Origin: Dietzia lutea
GTDB lineage: Bacteria > Actinomycetota > Actinomycetes > Mycobacteriales > Mycobacteriaceae
Length of the DNA: 64,000 bases
Direction: 5' to 3'
Assembly (NCBI RefSeq): GCF_003096075.1
Contig: NZ_CP015449.1
Coordinates: forward strand, 1,054,001 to 1,118,000
The position numbers and the translations under genes were made by a program. The first letter of the stretch is position 1. Each line of letters starts with the position of its first letter. Below are positions 1-9,231 of the stretch, one piece after another. The notes beneath the pieces are model-generated. The model saw nothing but the letters and a program-made list of their open reading frames with translations. It was not told where the DNA came from and made no database searches.

Positions 1-467
1 ACGACTTCGACATCGACCTCGTCGTGGGAGTCGCGAACATCAAGTCGTACGATGCGGACCATCTGCGATCGGTGTGCATGACCGCCTTCGACCCCGGTTT
101 CGTCGACCGCGTGCGGCCGGGCGACATCATCGTGGGAGGTCGCAACTTCGGCTACGGCCACCCGCACTACCCGCCGATGGTCGCGCTGCGTAACGCGGGC
201 ATCGCGGCGATCGTGGCCGAGTCGTTCTCGCCGGGCTTCTGGCGCGGTGAGACGTTCAACGGGATGCCGCTCATCACGATCGAGGGCGTCTCCGAGGCCG
301 TCGCCCTCCACGACGAGATCACTCTCGACTGGCGCACCGCCACGCTGGACACCGCCGACGGGGCCCGGATCGTCGGGACCCCGCCGAATCCGCGGACCGT
401 CGCGATCATCGAGGCCGGCGGCTCGTACCAGTTGCTCCTGGCCGAGCACGCCCCGGCCTCACAGTGA
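1..467 (+). CDS. LeuD/aconitase-type hydro-lyase small subunit (5' end outside window)
   Basis: This is the C-terminal part (about 155 residues) of a swivel-domain protein of the 3-isopropylmalate dehydratase small-subunit family; the reading frame is open at the left edge. The visible core is GGRNFGYGHPHYPP, then ALRNAGIAAIVAESF and FNGMPLI, which matches the LeuD layout of turn, helix and strand. The usual GCGSSRE turn of LeuD is here GYGHPHY, so the substrate is probably not isopropylmalate. Such a protein works with a separate Fe-S large subunit, expected upstream outside the window. A transporter and a D-2-hydroxyacid dehydrogenase follow on the same strand, which suggests a small hydroxy-acid pathway. 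The family is fairly sure; the reaction is unknown. Confidence 0.75.
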   Translation, partial: DFDIDLVVGVANIKSYDADHLRSVCMTAFDPGFVDRVRPGDIIVGGRNFGYGHPHYPPMVALRNAGIAAIVAESFSPGFWRGETFNGMPLITIEGVSEAVALHDEITLDWRTATLDTADGARIVGTPPNPRTVAIIEAGGSYQLLLAEHAPASQ

Positions 468-520
468 CCGACTCACGCTGACCACCCCCTTTTCCCTCCT
501 CCCAGTAAGGACCCCCGCCC

Positions 521-1867
521 GTGACCGACGTGCAGCAGACGTCCCCAGCGTCCACGGTCCCCCCGGCGTCGCCGGAGTCGACCACGCCCACCCCCAACCC
601 GCGACTGGCGCGACGCGCGGCACTGGCCGGGGGCGTGGGCACCCTCATCGAGTACTACGACTTCGGCGTCTATGGATTCCTCGCGGTGTTCATCGCGCCG
701 CTGTTCTTCCCGTCCGCGAGCCCGGCCGCGTCGATCCTGTCGACGCTGGCGGTGTTCGGCGTCGCCTACGTCGCCCGGCCGATCGGCGGGATCTTCTTCG
801 GTCGACTCGGTGACCGGGTCGGACGACGGACCGCCCTCATCGCGAGCGTCGTGGCGATGGGCGTGGCCAGCACCATCCTCGGCCTGCTCCCCACGCACGC
901 GGCGATCGGCGTCTTCGCCCCGATCCTGCTCGTGCTGGTCCGTCTCACCCAGGGCTTCTCCGCCGGCGGTGAAATCGGCGGCGCGGCGACGTACATCGCC
1001 GAGACCGTTCCCGCGCACAAACGCGGACTGTTCGGCTCGTTCACCCCCATCGGCTCGACCCTGGGCTTCGCCGTGGCGGCGGCCGTGGTCGGCGCGGTCA
1101 CCCTCGGGGTGGGCCAGGAGAACATGGCCGAGTGGGGCTGGCGCATCCCCTTCCTGATCGCGCTGCCACTCGCCGTGGTGTGCCTGGTGATCCGCATGAA
1201 GCTCGAGGACACCCCGGAATTCGAGGCGATGGCGGAGAAGGGCGAGCTCGCCAAGAGCCCGCTGCTCGACGTGGTCCGCAACAACCCGTGGTCGGTCGCC
1301 AAGGTCGTCGGGGTGGCCATCGCGATGAACGGCTCGGGATACATCGCCCTGACCTACTTCAGCGTCTACCTGACCAACGATCTGGGCTTCGACCGGAATG
1401 CGGTGTCCTGGACCTCAGCGATCGCCATCGCGCTCGCGTGCCTGACGTTCCCCATCAGCGGCGCGCTCACCGACCGATTCGGGCGCAAGCCGGTGCTGAT
1501 CGCCGGCTACCTCTCGTACATCATCCTCGCCGTTCCCGCCTTCATGGTCCTCGGAGCGACGGGCAGCATCGTCGTGGTGGGTCTGGTGTACTTCGTCTAC
1601 ATGGTGCTCAACGGCGTGGTCCAGGTCCCGGCGTTCCCGTTGTTCACCGAGCTGTTCGGCCGCCGGGTCCGCTACACGGGCGTGGCGCTCGGCTTCAACA
1701 TCGGCACCATCATCGCCGGTGGTACCGCGCCGTACTTCGCCGCCCAGCTGGTCGCCTGGACCGGCAGTGGCATGGCGCCGGCCTACTGGGTGATCGGCGT
1801 GTGCCTCATCGGACTAGTCACAGTGTCGACCATCCGGGAGACCGGAAAGAGGGCGCTGCCGGCCTGA
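521..1867 (+). CDS. MFS transporter, metabolite:H+ symporter (MHS) type
   Basis: A 448-residue membrane protein with about 12 hydrophobic segments. The major-facilitator loop motif is visible as GRLGDRVGRRTAL, with RPIGG just before it and GGEIGGAATYIAE after it. The second half repeats the loop as GALTDRFGRKPVL. The GGEIGGA stretch and the LEDTPEF sequence in the central loop are typical of the ProP/KgtP/shikimate branch, which imports organic acids or zwitterions with protons. The start is GTG at 521, with TAAGGA ahead of it. It lies 53 bp after a LeuD-like gene and 51 bp before a hydroxyacid dehydrogenase, so it may import the substrate of that set. The substrate cannot be read from sequence. 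Confidence 0.88.
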   Translation: MTDVQQTSPASTVPPASPESTTPTPNPRLARRAALAGGVGTLIEYYDFGVYGFLAVFIAPLFFPSASPAASILSTLAVFGVAYVARPIGGIFFGRLGDRVGRRTALIASVVAMGVASTILGLLPTHAAIGVFAPILLVLVRLTQGFSAGGEIGGAATYIAETVPAHKRGLFGSFTPIGSTLGFAVAAAVVGAVTLGVGQENMAEWGWRIPFLIALPLAVVCLVIRMKLEDTPEFEAMAEKGELAKSPLLDVVRNNPWSVAKVVGVAIAMNGSGYIALTYFSVYLTNDLGFDRNAVSWTSAIAIALACLTFPISGALTDRFGRKPVLIAGYLSYIILAVPAFMVLGATGSIVVVGLVYFVYMVLNGVVQVPAFPLFTELFGRRVRYTGVALGFNIGTIIAGGTAPYFAAQLVAWTGSGMAPAYWVIGVCLIGLVTVSTIRETGKRALPA

Positions 1868-1914
1868 TCGACTCCCCCCGTCGACCTCACTGGCATCAGC
1901 GCGAGAGAGGATGA

Positions 1915-3936
<2,022 letters not shown>

Positions 3937-4010
3937 CCCGGGCATCGGCGCGGCTGCCGACCATACAACACCCGTAGCGCGGTCGAAACGCCGACGTCAC
4001 ACTACGTCCC

Positions 4011-4016
4011 TAGAGT
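4011..4016 (+). promoter_or_regulatory. Possible -10 box for the 22-codon gene
   Basis: TAGAGT fits the actinobacterial TANNNT -10 consensus. It would start transcription near 4023, about 65 nt before the small gene at 4089. No convincing -35 box is visible at 16-18 nt. Confidence 0.4.
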
Positions 4017-4027
4017 CGGCTCCAGCT

Positions 4028-4050
4028 CGTCAGGGATGAGATACCTGACG
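4028..4050 (+). promoter_or_regulatory. Perfect 7-bp inverted repeat in the leader of the 22-codon gene
   Basis: CGTCAGG and CCTGACG flank a 9-nt spacer. The dyad begins at or just after the predicted transcription start, so it could be an operator or a 5' hairpin of the transcript. Confidence 0.45.
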
Positions 4051-4088
4051 GGTCGGTTCGAGAACACCACCTGAGAAGGAGTCACATC

Positions 4089-4157
4089 ATGGGTCTAGTT
4101 TCCGGTCTCATCGGAATCGTCGGCGATCTCCTCCATCTGCTTCTGGGTGGCCTCTGA
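4089..4157 (+). CDS. Small hydrophobic peptide gene, 22 codons
   Basis: A complete ATG-to-TGA frame encodes a 22-residue peptide that begins [15 protein letters not shown] and ends LGGL. AAGGAG lies 7 nt before the ATG (4076-4081), an ideal ribosome binding site. A TANNNT box and an inverted repeat lie upstream, and a perfect 13-bp hairpin follows 23 nt after the stop, so the unit looks like a free-standing gene. The peptide is rich in Leu, Ile, Val and Gly, with one Asp, one His and one Ser and no positive side chain, and it could form a membrane-active helix. As I remember it, Corynebacterium PorA contains SGLIGYVFDFL, similar to [11 protein letters not shown] here, but eleven residues prove little. 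The function is unknown. Confidence 0.6.
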   Translation: MGLVSGLIGIVGDLLHLLLGGL

Positions 4158-4180
4158 CCACCGCACGACCGTCTCGCGAC

Positions 4181-4212
4181 GGCGCCCCTCACCGGACGCG
4201 GTGAGGGGCGCC
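4181..4212. terminator. Perfect 13-bp hairpin, probably a two-way terminator
   Basis: The arms 4181-4193 (GGCGCCCCTCACC) and 4200-4212 pair fully around a 6-nt loop. It lies after the 22-codon gene on the plus strand and 28 bp after the RNase HI gene on the minus strand, so it can serve both. No U-tract follows, as is usual in actinobacteria. Confidence 0.8.
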
Positions 4213-4239
4213 CTCCTGCGTACGGGGTCAACCCGGCGA

Positions 4240-5247
4240 TCAGGCCTCGCGGGTGGCCTGCCTGTAGACCTGCTTCCAGTCGTCGCCGAACCGCTGCCAG
4301 AGCGAGCTGCCCAGCGAGATTTCGCCGCCGGCGGCGGTCGCGCGCCACAGCACCAGGACCACGTCGTCGCCGAGCCGTCGGGTCTCGACCACCTCGAGAT
4401 CGACGTCCTCGACGGACTCGTCCGCGTCGCCGAGCTCGCGCCGCGTCCGCGTGCGGCCCGCAGCGTCCACCTGCCGCCACCGCACGTCGAGCAGCCGCGT
4501 GAGGGTCCGGCGGTTCCGGCGGACGGCGTCGGTCAGGAGGGAGCGTTCGAGGTCGACGACGAGGTCCTCGATCGCGGGGCCGGCGGAGGAGGAACTCCCT
4601 TCCTCGCCCGCGGGACCGGCCGAGGTGTTCGCGTCCAGGGAGAACAGGTCGGGCTCGGACTCGGCCGCGGACCTCGTCGTCGTCGCCCCGCTCGTCCCCG
4701 ACGCTCCCGCGGACGGCGACCGCCGGGCGGCACCACCCGCGGCGGGGGGAACTGCCGGGTCCTCGCCCGCGCCGACGTCCTGCGCACCCGGGAAGCCCGG
4801 TCCTGGCTCGGGCTCCTTGCGCGTCGAGTGCGCCTTGGCGGCGCCGTTGGCAAGCGCGTCGGCCTTCTCGTTGAGCTCGTGGCCGGCGTGGCCCTTGACC
4901 CACTCGAACGTCACCTCGCGGCCCTGCATGGCCTCGTCGAGGGCCTTCATCACCTCGACGTTGAGCACGGGCTTGCCGTCGGCCTTCTTCCAGCCCTTGC
5001 GCTTCCAGCCCTTCATCCACTTGGTGACCGAATTGATGACGTATTGGGAGTCGCAGAGGATGTGCAGCGGCTCGTCCGAGTGGGCGGTCTGACGCAGCAG
5101 GTCCAGGACGGCGGTGAGTTCGCCCTGGTTGTTGGTGCCGCGCTTCCAGCCGCCGCAGCGCCAGGTCGAGTCGTCGATGTACCAGGCCCAGCCGGCGGGG
5201 CCGGGGTTCCCGAGAGCGGAGCCGTCCGCGGCGGCGATGATCGTCAC
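4240..5247 (-). CDS. Ribonuclease HI with a DUF4440-like C-terminal domain
   Basis: Residues 1-140 form a complete RNase HI, which cuts the RNA strand of RNA-DNA hybrids. The four acidic catalytic residues are Asp8 (in [10 protein letters not shown]), Glu43 (NNQGELTA), Asp66 (LCDSQYVI) and Asp130 (NEKADALAN), and the handle and KGHAGH loops are intact. A low-complexity linker (about 145-215) leads to a C-terminal domain of about 110 residues that looks like the SnoaL/DUF4440 fold, with [21 protein letters not shown] and [12 protein letters not shown]. At 335 residues it is twice the usual RNase HI length. The start is GTG at 5247. AGGAT upstream could be a ribosome binding site or part of a leaderless -10 box. 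The fusion may tether the enzyme or sense a ligand; this is inference. Confidence 0.88.
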   Translation of the reverse strand: MTIIAAADGSALGNPGPAGWAWYIDDSTWRCGGWKRGTNNQGELTAVLDLLRQTAHSDEPLHILCDSQYVINSVTKWMKGWKRKGWKKADGKPVLNVEVMKALDEAMQGREVTFEWVKGHAGHELNEKADALANGAAKAHSTRKEPEPGPGFPGAQDVGAGEDPAVPPAAGGAARRSPSAGASGTSGATTTRSAAESEPDLFSLDANTSAGPAGEEGSSSSAGPAIEDLVVDLERSLLTDAVRRNRRTLTRLLDVRWRQVDAAGRTRTRRELGDADESVEDVDLEVVETRRLGDDVVLVLWRATAAGGEISLGSSLWQRFGDDWKQVYRQATREA

Positions 5248-5255
5248 GACATGCG

Positions 5256-5261
5256 ATCCTG
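5256..5261 (-). promoter_or_regulatory. Possible -10 box of a leaderless RNase HI transcript
   Basis: On the minus strand CAGGAT lies 8 nt before the GTG at 5247. It also contains AGGAT, so a weak ribosome binding site is the alternative reading. Confidence 0.3.
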
Positions 5262-5265
5262 CCAC

Positions 5266-5345
5266 CGTGGTCGGCGCCACTGCGCACCGGCCACTGCGCA
5301 CGGCTCGAGCGCCGCGGGGCGATTGCGCAAGCGCCGCGGGGCGAC
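5266..5345. repeat. Short tandem duplications upstream of the RNase HI gene
   Basis: The stretch contains two copies of CCACTGCGCAC close together, then two copies of GCGCCGCGGGGCGA about 20 bp apart. No reading frame of note covers it. It fills part of the gap of about 320 bp between the RNase HI gene and the next gene. Slippage or a decayed hairpin element are possible origins. Confidence 0.5.
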
Positions 5346-5399
5346 CGGCAGGCCGCCGGAGTGGGGCCAGGCGTCGCTGATGGGTCTCCGCCCAAGGTT

Positions 5400-5458
5400 C
5401 ACCTATCAGATCGCGCGCCACCTACGGATCCCATAGGTGGCGCGCGATCTGATAGGTG
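5400..5458. terminator. Perfect 25-bp hairpin between two minus-strand genes
   Basis: The arm 5400-5424 is the exact reverse complement of 5434-5458, with a 9-nt loop at 5425-5433. It lies about 110 bp after the 87-residue gene and 150 bp before the RNase HI start, so it probably ends the transcript of the upstream minus-strand gene. The stem is longer than a terminator needs. Confidence 0.65.
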
Positions 5459-5569
5459 GCGTTCTTCCGCGTGGGTGTCGTCGGGCGGCCGAGGGTCGGC
5501 TGATGAGGCGACCGAGAAGCAGACCGAGAAGGCGGCTGAGAAACGGCCGATGAGGCGGCCGGTCGCCGG

Positions 5570-5833
5570 TCAGCCCTGCAGGTCGTCGTCTTCGGTCCGG
5601 GCGTCGATGCCGTCCCGATCGGTCCGCGGGTCGTCGGCGGTTCGCTGCCGCTCCTCACGGCGGGAGATGCGGGCCGCCTCGCGCATCTCGATGCCCTCGG
5701 TGACGAAGTCGCCGATCTCCTTGGCGATCGACCCGACCGCGTCGGTGATGATGACGGCGATCCGACCCACCAGCGACGCCCCGGCCTGGACACCCGCCTG
5801 GACTTGGTCCTTGTTGCGTTCGAAGTCGCTCAC
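5570..5833 (-). CDS. Unknown 87-residue protein with an amphipathic N-terminal half
   Basis: I do not recognise this protein. The first 50 residues (MSDFERNKDQVQAG, then SLVGRIAVIITDAVGSIAKE) form a likely amphipathic or membrane-associated helix. The second half is charged, with many Arg, Glu and Asp residues, and ends TEDDDLQG. The start is GTG at 5833, with AAGGGAG about 8 nt upstream, a clear ribosome binding site. It lies 44 bp after the desaturase gene on the same strand, so it could be the third gene of the reductase-desaturase operon, with the 25-bp hairpin at 5400-5458 as its terminator. A role near the membrane desaturase is only suggested by position. Confidence 0.7.
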   Translation of the reverse strand: MSDFERNKDQVQAGVQAGASLVGRIAVIITDAVGSIAKEIGDFVTEGIEMREAARISRREERQRTADDPRTDRDGIDARTEDDDLQG

Positions 5834-5877
5834 GGACCACTCCCTTCGACGATGGTGCCCACGACGGTACCCGCGGC

Positions 5878-7152
5878 TCAGGCCGCGGCGGGAGCCTTCC
5901 TGCGCTCGATGATCACCGCGGGCGCGTCCTCCGCCTTCGGCGGCAGCGGCAGGGCGAGGCGGAACATCTTCCCCCAGACCGAGGCGACCTGCTTCCACAG
6001 CGGCCCGGTCGTGTACGGCAGGCCGTGCTCGGTGCAGATGCGGCGCACCTCGTCCGCGATCTCCGGGTAGCGGTGCGCGGGCAGGTCGGGGAACAGGTGG
6101 TGCTCGATCTGGTGCGACAGGTTTCCGGTCGCCAGGTGCATGAAGGGGCTGCCGGAGATGTTGGCCGAGCCCAGCATCTGGCGGACGTACCACTCGCCGC
6201 GGGTCTCCTCGGCCGTCTCCTCCTGCGTGAAGACCTGCGCGCCGGAGGGGAAGTGGCCGCAGAAGATCACCGAGAACGCCCACACGTTACGCACGAGGTT
6301 GGCGGTGAGGTTGCCGGCGAACGTCAGCGGGAACAGGGGACCGGTCAGCGCCGGGTGGGCGAGGTAGTCCTTGGCGACCTGGCCGCGCACCTTGCGCCAC
6401 CAGCCGGCGACGAGCCCCTTGACGTCGGACCACTTGCGCTTGCCCTTGAGCACGTTGTCGTACTCCAGGTCGTGGAGCATCACGCCCCACTCGAAGAGCA
6501 TCATCAGCGCGAACGCGTACAGCGGGTTGCCCAGGCGCAGCGGGGTCCACTTCTGCTCGTACTCCATCCGCAGGATGCCGTAACCGATGTCGCGGTCCAG
6601 GTCGAGGATGTTGGTGTACGTGTGGTGCATGTAGTTGTGCGAGTGGCGCCACTGGTCGGAGGGGCACACGTTGTCCCACTCGAAGCTGGCCGAGTGGAGC
6701 ATGTCGTCGCGCATCCAGTCGTACTGGCCGTGCATGACGTTGTGGCCGATCTCCATGTTGTCGAGGATCTTGGACGCGCTCAGCGCCGCGACCCCGGCCA
6801 GCCACGCGGGCGGCAGGAAGCCGAGGAACATCAGGCCGCGGCCGGCGAGTTCGAGGCGGCGCTGGGTGCGGACCACACGCAGGATGTAGTCGCGGTCGGC
6901 GGTGCCGAGGTCGGCGACGATCCGGTCGCGGATCGCGTCGAGCTCGCGGCCGATGACCTCGACCGACTCGGCGGACAGGACGATCGGCTCGGGTGTGGAC
7001 GCGGCCTTCTTCGCGGCCTTACTGGCGTTGTTGTCGGCGGTCGTGGTGCCGGCCTTGTTCCCGGCCTTGTCAGTGGCCTTCTTCGGGCTCGCGGACTTCC
7101 TGGGCGCCGCGGGCTTCTTGGGGCGCAGGGTGGGGAGTTGCAGGAGAGCCAT
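5878..7152 (-). CDS. Membrane acyl-CoA/fatty acid desaturase (DesA3-like)
   Basis: A 424-residue di-iron membrane desaturase that introduces a double bond into acyl chains, probably acyl-CoA. The three histidine boxes are visible: HNVMH (137-141), HSHNYMHH (170-177) and HQIEHHLFPDLP near residue 345. Hydrophobic segments lie at about 106-130 and in the middle of the protein. Before the enzyme core, residues 12-55 are rich in Lys, Ala and Pro (PKKPAAPRKSASPKK), like a histone tail. The ATG at 7152 follows AAAGGA. The gene lies just after its likely electron donor, as in the M. tuberculosis Rv3230c-desA3 pair, though that pair sits elsewhere relative to trpS there. Stearoyl-CoA delta-9 activity is the likeliest guess. 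Confidence 0.92.
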   Translation of the reverse strand: MALLQLPTLRPKKPAAPRKSASPKKATDKAGNKAGTTTADNNASKAAKKAASTPEPIVLSAESVEVIGRELDAIRDRIVADLGTADRDYILRVVRTQRRLELAGRGLMFLGFLPPAWLAGVAALSASKILDNMEIGHNVMHGQYDWMRDDMLHSASFEWDNVCPSDQWRHSHNYMHHTYTNILDLDRDIGYGILRMEYEQKWTPLRLGNPLYAFALMMLFEWGVMLHDLEYDNVLKGKRKWSDVKGLVAGWWRKVRGQVAKDYLAHPALTGPLFPLTFAGNLTANLVRNVWAFSVIFCGHFPSGAQVFTQEETAEETRGEWYVRQMLGSANISGSPFMHLATGNLSHQIEHHLFPDLPAHRYPEIADEVRRICTEHGLPYTTGPLWKQVASVWGKMFRLALPLPPKAEDAPAVIIERRKAPAAA

Positions 7153-7192
7153 GATGCGGTTCCTTTCCGGGTTGGAGTCCGGGTGGTGGTGT

Positions 7193-8329
7193 CTACAGTT
7201 CGATCTCGACGTCGCCGACGGGCGCGTTGACGCAGATCTGGACGTGGCAGTCGGGCGTGGCGTCGACCTCGCCGGTGCGCAGGTCGCGGGTGGTGCCGGA
7301 GCGCCGCACGGCCGTGCAGGTGTGACAGATGCCCATACGGCACCCGTGCTGCGGGCTCAACCCCGCGGCCTCGGCGCCCTCGAGGAGAGTGGTGCCCTTG
7401 TTGCGGGCGGTGACGCCGCTGCGAAGGTGGGTCACCGTGCCGCCGTCGCCGTCGGGGACCGGCCCGGTCGAGGCGGTGAAGCGTTCGCGGAGGACGCCGG
7501 AGAAGCGTTCCGCGCCGAGCGTCTCCTCGAGCCCGCCGGCCAGGGGCTCGGGGCCGCAGAGGAACACGGTCGCGTCACGGTGCCACGGGGCGATCGCCTC
7601 GAGGTGCTCGGCGCTGAGGTGACCGGCCAGGCCGTCGGGCGTCGACCCTTCGGCGGTGGGCACCACGCGGACGTCGATGCCCGCGCGCGACAGCTCGCGG
7701 AGCTGGTCGCGGAAGGGCACGTCCTGCACGCGGCGGGCGTAGTGCAACCACGCCACGCGGCCGGGTCCGTCACTCGCGCCGCGCTCGCGGACCGCGCCGG
7801 GCTCCCCGCCCGCGCAGTGCCGCTCCGCGGCGAGGGTGGAGGCGATCGCCAGCATCGGCGTGATGCCGCTGCCGCCGCTGACCAGGAGCACGTCGGCCGG
7901 GCGGGCCTCGGGGAGGGCCATCTCCCCGGCCGGGTTACCGAGCAGCAGCCGCATCCCGGCCGCCGCGTCGGCCCACAGGTACTCGGAGACCGCGCCGCCG
8001 GGGTGGCGGCGGACGGCGATGGTCGCGAGCCCGTCGGCGCGGGACGCCGGGTCGACAGGGGAGTAGTGGCGGCGGTGGACGACGCCGTCGATCACCACAC
8101 CGATCTCGAGCGCGCCGCCGGGGGCGGGCCTCGGGACGCCGGCGGGGAGCCGCAGGGTGAGGACGGTGACGTCGGCAACGGGCCGGTCGACGGCCACGAC
8201 CGTCGCGCCTGTGGGGTCGTCCGACCAGGCCACGCCCAGCGAGCGGACGTAGTGCTCGACCGGATGCGGCGTCAGCAGGGTGCGGGTGATGCGGCGGGAG
8301 AAGAGTCGGCGGATGGGTGGGGCGGTCAT
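7193..8329 (-). CDS. Ferredoxin reductase-type electron donor for the desaturase
   Basis: A 378-residue fusion of an FAD/NAD(P)H reductase and a C-terminal plant-type 2Fe-2S domain, the layout of Rv3230c and DesC. The flavin-binding part carries RHYSPVDP and the nucleotide-binding part LLVSGGSGITPMLAI. The iron-sulfur ligands are in GCRMGICHTC (Cys-x4-Cys-x2-Cys), with the fourth Cys in PDCHVQICVNAP. It passes electrons from NADPH to the membrane desaturase encoded 40 bp downstream. The ATG at 8329 follows CGGAGG. It is divergent from a TetR gene, with a 259-bp gap that holds a candidate promoter and operator. Confidence 0.92.
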   Translation of the reverse strand: MTAPPIRRLFSRRITRTLLTPHPVEHYVRSLGVAWSDDPTGATVVAVDRPVADVTVLTLRLPAGVPRPAPGGALEIGVVIDGVVHRRHYSPVDPASRADGLATIAVRRHPGGAVSEYLWADAAAGMRLLLGNPAGEMALPEARPADVLLVSGGSGITPMLAIASTLAAERHCAGGEPGAVRERGASDGPGRVAWLHYARRVQDVPFRDQLRELSRAGIDVRVVPTAEGSTPDGLAGHLSAEHLEAIAPWHRDATVFLCGPEPLAGGLEETLGAERFSGVLRERFTASTGPVPDGDGGTVTHLRSGVTARNKGTTLLEGAEAAGLSPQHGCRMGICHTCTAVRRSGTTRDLRTGEVDATPDCHVQICVNAPVGDVEIEL

Positions 8330-8475
8330 GGGGACCTCCGTGAAAAGTGTGGGTCGGTGTGGTCGTGCACCGTCAGGCGCGCCCGCCCCTGTGCGGTTCT
8401 CGCGCCTCACGCCTTCGTGGGGCGTGGTCGCGTCCAGGGGGCGCGTCCGCCCGGTTCGACCACCGGACAGATTTG

Positions 8476-8503
8476 AGTGTACAGACGTTCTCTGAAATGA
8501 AAA
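8476..8503 (-). promoter_or_regulatory. Candidate promoter of the reductase-desaturase operon
   Basis: Read on the minus strand, TTTTCA and TACACT are 16 bp apart. The AT-rich core also holds GAG-N12-CTC, a weak dyad that could bind the divergent TetR regulator. About 140 nt of leader would follow; no riboswitch fold is obvious there. Confidence 0.45.
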
Positions 8504-8575
8504 GACCCCCGCGACTGTGGCCTGCGCCACGGGCTGCCGACGTGGCCGGGCTGCACGGTCACAGCAGTTAGCCGA

Positions 8576-8581
8576 TAGAAT
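8576..8581 (+). promoter_or_regulatory. -10 box of a leaderless TetR-gene transcript
   Basis: TAGAAT lies exactly 7 nt before the GTG at 8589, and no Shine-Dalgarno sequence is present. Confidence 0.6.
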
Positions 8582-8588
8582 CGGGCCC

Positions 8589-9185
8589 GTGGCGACCCCC
8601 AGGACACGAGCGGAGCAGAAGCGGCACACCCGTGCACTCATCGTCGGGGCGGGCCGGCACGCGGTGGCGACCCGCGGGTTCACCGGCCTCGTCGTCCGCG
8701 AGCTCGCCCGCGAGGCGGGCATCGTGCCCACCGCGTTCTACCGGCACTTCGAGTCCGTCGACGACCTGGCCTCCGAGCTCGCGGCCGGCGCAGCGGAGGT
8801 GCTCGGCGCGTTCATCGACGAGCTGGTCGCCACCCCGACCGACGACCCGGCGACCGACTGGCCGGGCCGCGCCGCCGACGCCGCGACCCGGGATCCGCAG
8901 ACCTGGGCGATGTTCGCCCGCGGACTGGCCGACACCGCACACCCCGATCACCGCGTCCTCACGGCGGCCGTCGATTCCGCCCGCCGTCGGCTGGGGATCA
9001 CCCTCGGCCGGCTCGAGACGCTCTCCGGAGCGGACGGCACCGCCGTGGACATCGCCGCCGACCTCGTCGTCGTCGTCCTCCTCCGACTCCTCGTGGAGGT
9101 CTCCGTCGGCTACGCGGCGCGGACGGCGCGCGATGAGTGCGCGGCGCGGTTGCGGCTCATTCTCGCCGGCGCCGCCGTCTCCTGA
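8589..9185 (+). CDS. TetR-family regulator, likely of the desaturase operon
   Basis: A 198-residue repressor with an N-terminal helix-turn-helix (about residues 10-55: TRAEQKRHTRALI, then LVVRELAREAGIVPTAFYRHF) and a variable ligand-binding C-terminal part. The recognition helix PTAFYRHF resembles that of DesT/FabR-type fatty acid regulators. It is divergent from the reductase-desaturase pair, the same layout as Pseudomonas desT with desCB, where the regulator senses acyl-CoA saturation. The start at GTG 8589 is favoured by a -10 hexamer 7 nt upstream. The regulatory target is inferred from position. Confidence 0.88.
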   Translation: MATPRTRAEQKRHTRALIVGAGRHAVATRGFTGLVVRELAREAGIVPTAFYRHFESVDDLASELAAGAAEVLGAFIDELVATPTDDPATDWPGRAADAATRDPQTWAMFARGLADTAHPDHRVLTAAVDSARRRLGITLGRLETLSGADGTAVDIAADLVVVVLLRLLVEVSVGYAARTARDECAARLRLILAGAAVS

Positions 9186-9231
9186 CCACGGCCGGCGTCA
9201 CCCGGCAGGCGCCCCGGCCCGCGCCACGCGA

